DNA from: an uncultured Planctomycetales bacterium
GTDB taxonomy: Bacteria > Planctomycetota > Planctomycetia > Pirellulales > Thermoguttaceae
DNA length: 64,000 nucleotides
Reading direction: 5' to 3'
Assembly (NCBI GenBank): GCA_937889015.1
Contig: CALARR010000058.1
Coordinates: 1 to 64,000, forward strand
Under the pieces are notes generated by a model that ran no database searches, was not told where the DNA came from, and saw only the letters and a program-made list of their open reading frames with translations. Made by a program: the position numbers and the translations under genes. This document shows positions 63,186 to 64,000 of this stretch, piece by piece. Each line of letters begins with the position of its first letter. Position 1 is the first letter of the stretch.

Positions 63186-64000
63186 ATGGCCATCTGCGCT
63201 GCTTTGTTACACGTTCTGCTGGCGCTTGTGCTGGCGCCGCTGTTGCTGGGGATCATCAACCGGACCAAGGCCCTGGTGGCCGGGCGGCGCGGACAACCGC
63301 TGCTGCAAACCTACTACGACCTGGCCAAGCTACTGTGCAAGGGGGCCGTCTACAGCCGCACCACGACCTGGGTCTTCCGCATGGGGCCGGTTGTGGCCTT
63401 GGCCGGCTTGCTGTTGGTGCTGCCGATGATCCCCTTGGGCGGCGTGCCGGCCGTGGTTGCGTTTCAAGGCGACTTGTTGCTGGTGGCCTACCTGCTGGGC
63501 GTGGCGCGTTTCGCCACGGTCCTGGCCGCGCTGGATACCGGTTCCAGCTTCGAGGGCATGGGCGCCAGCCGCGAGGTGCAGTTCTCGGCCTTGGCCGAGC
63601 CGGCTTTGATCCTGGGCCTGGCGGCGATGGCCGTGCAAGCCGCTCAGGCCTTGCAGGCACAGCCGCTGTCGCTGACGGCCATCTATGCCGCCATCCGGCC
63701 CGAGACCTTGCCCCAGGCCGGGCCCGTGCTGCTGCTGGTGGCCGCGGCCCTGGCCGCGGTGTTTTTGGCCGAAAACGCGCGGATTCCCGTGGACGATCCG
63801 AACACGCACCTCGAATTGACCATGATCCACGAAGTCATGGTGCTGGATCATGGCGGTCCCGATTTCGCCCTGATCCAGTACACGGCGGCCCTCAAGCTGT
63901 GGGTCCTGGGCACGCTGCTGGTGGGCGTGCTGGTGCCGGTGCGCAGCGGTTGGCCGCTGGTGGATTTATTGGCCGGGGTGCTGGGCCTGGGGATTCTGGC
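63186..64000 (+). CDS. hyfC: Hydrogenase-4 subunit C/NuoH-like membrane protein (partial, runs off right edge)
   Basis: At least 271 residues are present, starting at ATG 63186 three bases after hyfB; the end is outside the window. It is a NuoH/HyfC-type membrane protein with a starting helix pair (ALLHVLLALVLAPLLLGIIN), the signature PLLQTYYDLAKLLCKG, and conserved FEGMGASREVQFSALAEPA and ENARIPVDDPNTHLELTMIHE. Such subunits link the peripheral hydrogenase or dehydrogenase arm to the proton-pumping membrane arm. The truncation hides which catalytic arm follows. Confidence 0.93.
   Translation, partial: MAICAALLHVLLALVLAPLLLGIINRTKALVAGRRGQPLLQTYYDLAKLLCKGAVYSRTTTWVFRMGPVVALAGLLLVLPMIPLGGVPAVVAFQGDLLLVAYLLGVARFATVLAALDTGSSFEGMGASREVQFSALAEPALILGLAAMAVQAAQALQAQPLSLTAIYAAIRPETLPQAGPVLLLVAAALAAVFLAENARIPVDDPNTHLELTMIHEVMVLDHGGPDFALIQYTAALKLWVLGTLLVGVLVPVRSGWPLVDLLAGVLGLGIL

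Overview
The window is a high-GC, gene-dense bacterial chromosome segment that looks planctomycetal (Pirellulales-like). This is inferred from gene content: Tat-exported Gfo/Idh/MocA oxidoreductases, a C-SPSR sulfatase, a formylglycine-generating-enzyme-like protein, a DUF5060/DUF4038 glycosidase-like protein, a family-10-like glycoside hydrolase, a XylR-type AraC regulator, a BBP2-like porin, an excisionase-HTH/EIIA fusion, and weak or absent Shine-Dalgarno sites at many starts. No rRNA, tRNA, CRISPR array, phage gene or intact insertion sequence was seen. Forty-three protein genes are called; the last one runs off the right edge.

Layout. 1-4023 (leftward): a G-rich heptamer array, then TGS-GTPase, polX and sucC as one tight operon. 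4318-12682 (rightward): a secreted caspase-fold candidate, an inactive-transglutaminase/7TM protein, an ATP-grasp glutamate-ligase-like protein, and mfd. 12814-18912: a parvulin-type foldase with a leader of about 960 low-complexity residues, a HEAT-repeat protein and a tiny zinc-ribbon protein. 18970-26232 (leftward): a Tat-exported TIM-barrel isomerase, a NapH/NapG-like iron-sulphur membrane protein, ilvC and ilvN, a secreted esterase and a Gfo/Idh/MocA oxidoreductase. 26895-28193: a XylR-like sugar regulator.

28257-39835 (leftward): a carbohydrate/lipid catabolic stretch with a ceramidase-like hydrolase, glycerate 2-kinase, a GH116 beta-glucosidase/glucosylceramidase, an amidohydrolase, a DUF5060/DUF4038 protein, an EamA exporter and ApbE. 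40026-44723 (rightward): FGE-like protein, a second oxidoreductase with a clear intrinsic terminator, and a porin. 44772-47100 (leftward): bifunctional nuclease, ABC permease, acylphosphatase. 47504-53593: a ribbon-helix-helix protein, a sulfatase (leftward), an SDR, a lipoprotein and a DegP-like protease. 53683-60052 (leftward): three secreted proteins that look co-expressed, and a mono-haem c-type protein. 60412-64000 (rightward): an HTH-EIIA fusion followed by hyfB-like and hyfC-like proton-translocating membrane subunits.

The most unusual layer is intergenic. Three families of short dispersed elements (called R1, R2 and R3 here) recur between unrelated genes. They are sometimes stacked (45349-45555 and 51616-51986), and one R2 copy contains the stop codons of both converging genes. 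Two heptanucleotide arrays and several palindromes add to this. The best candidates for new biology are the caspase-like/TGase-7TM/ATP-grasp neighbourhood, the long-leader foldase, the HTH-EIIA gene ahead of the hyf-like genes, and the dispersed elements themselves.
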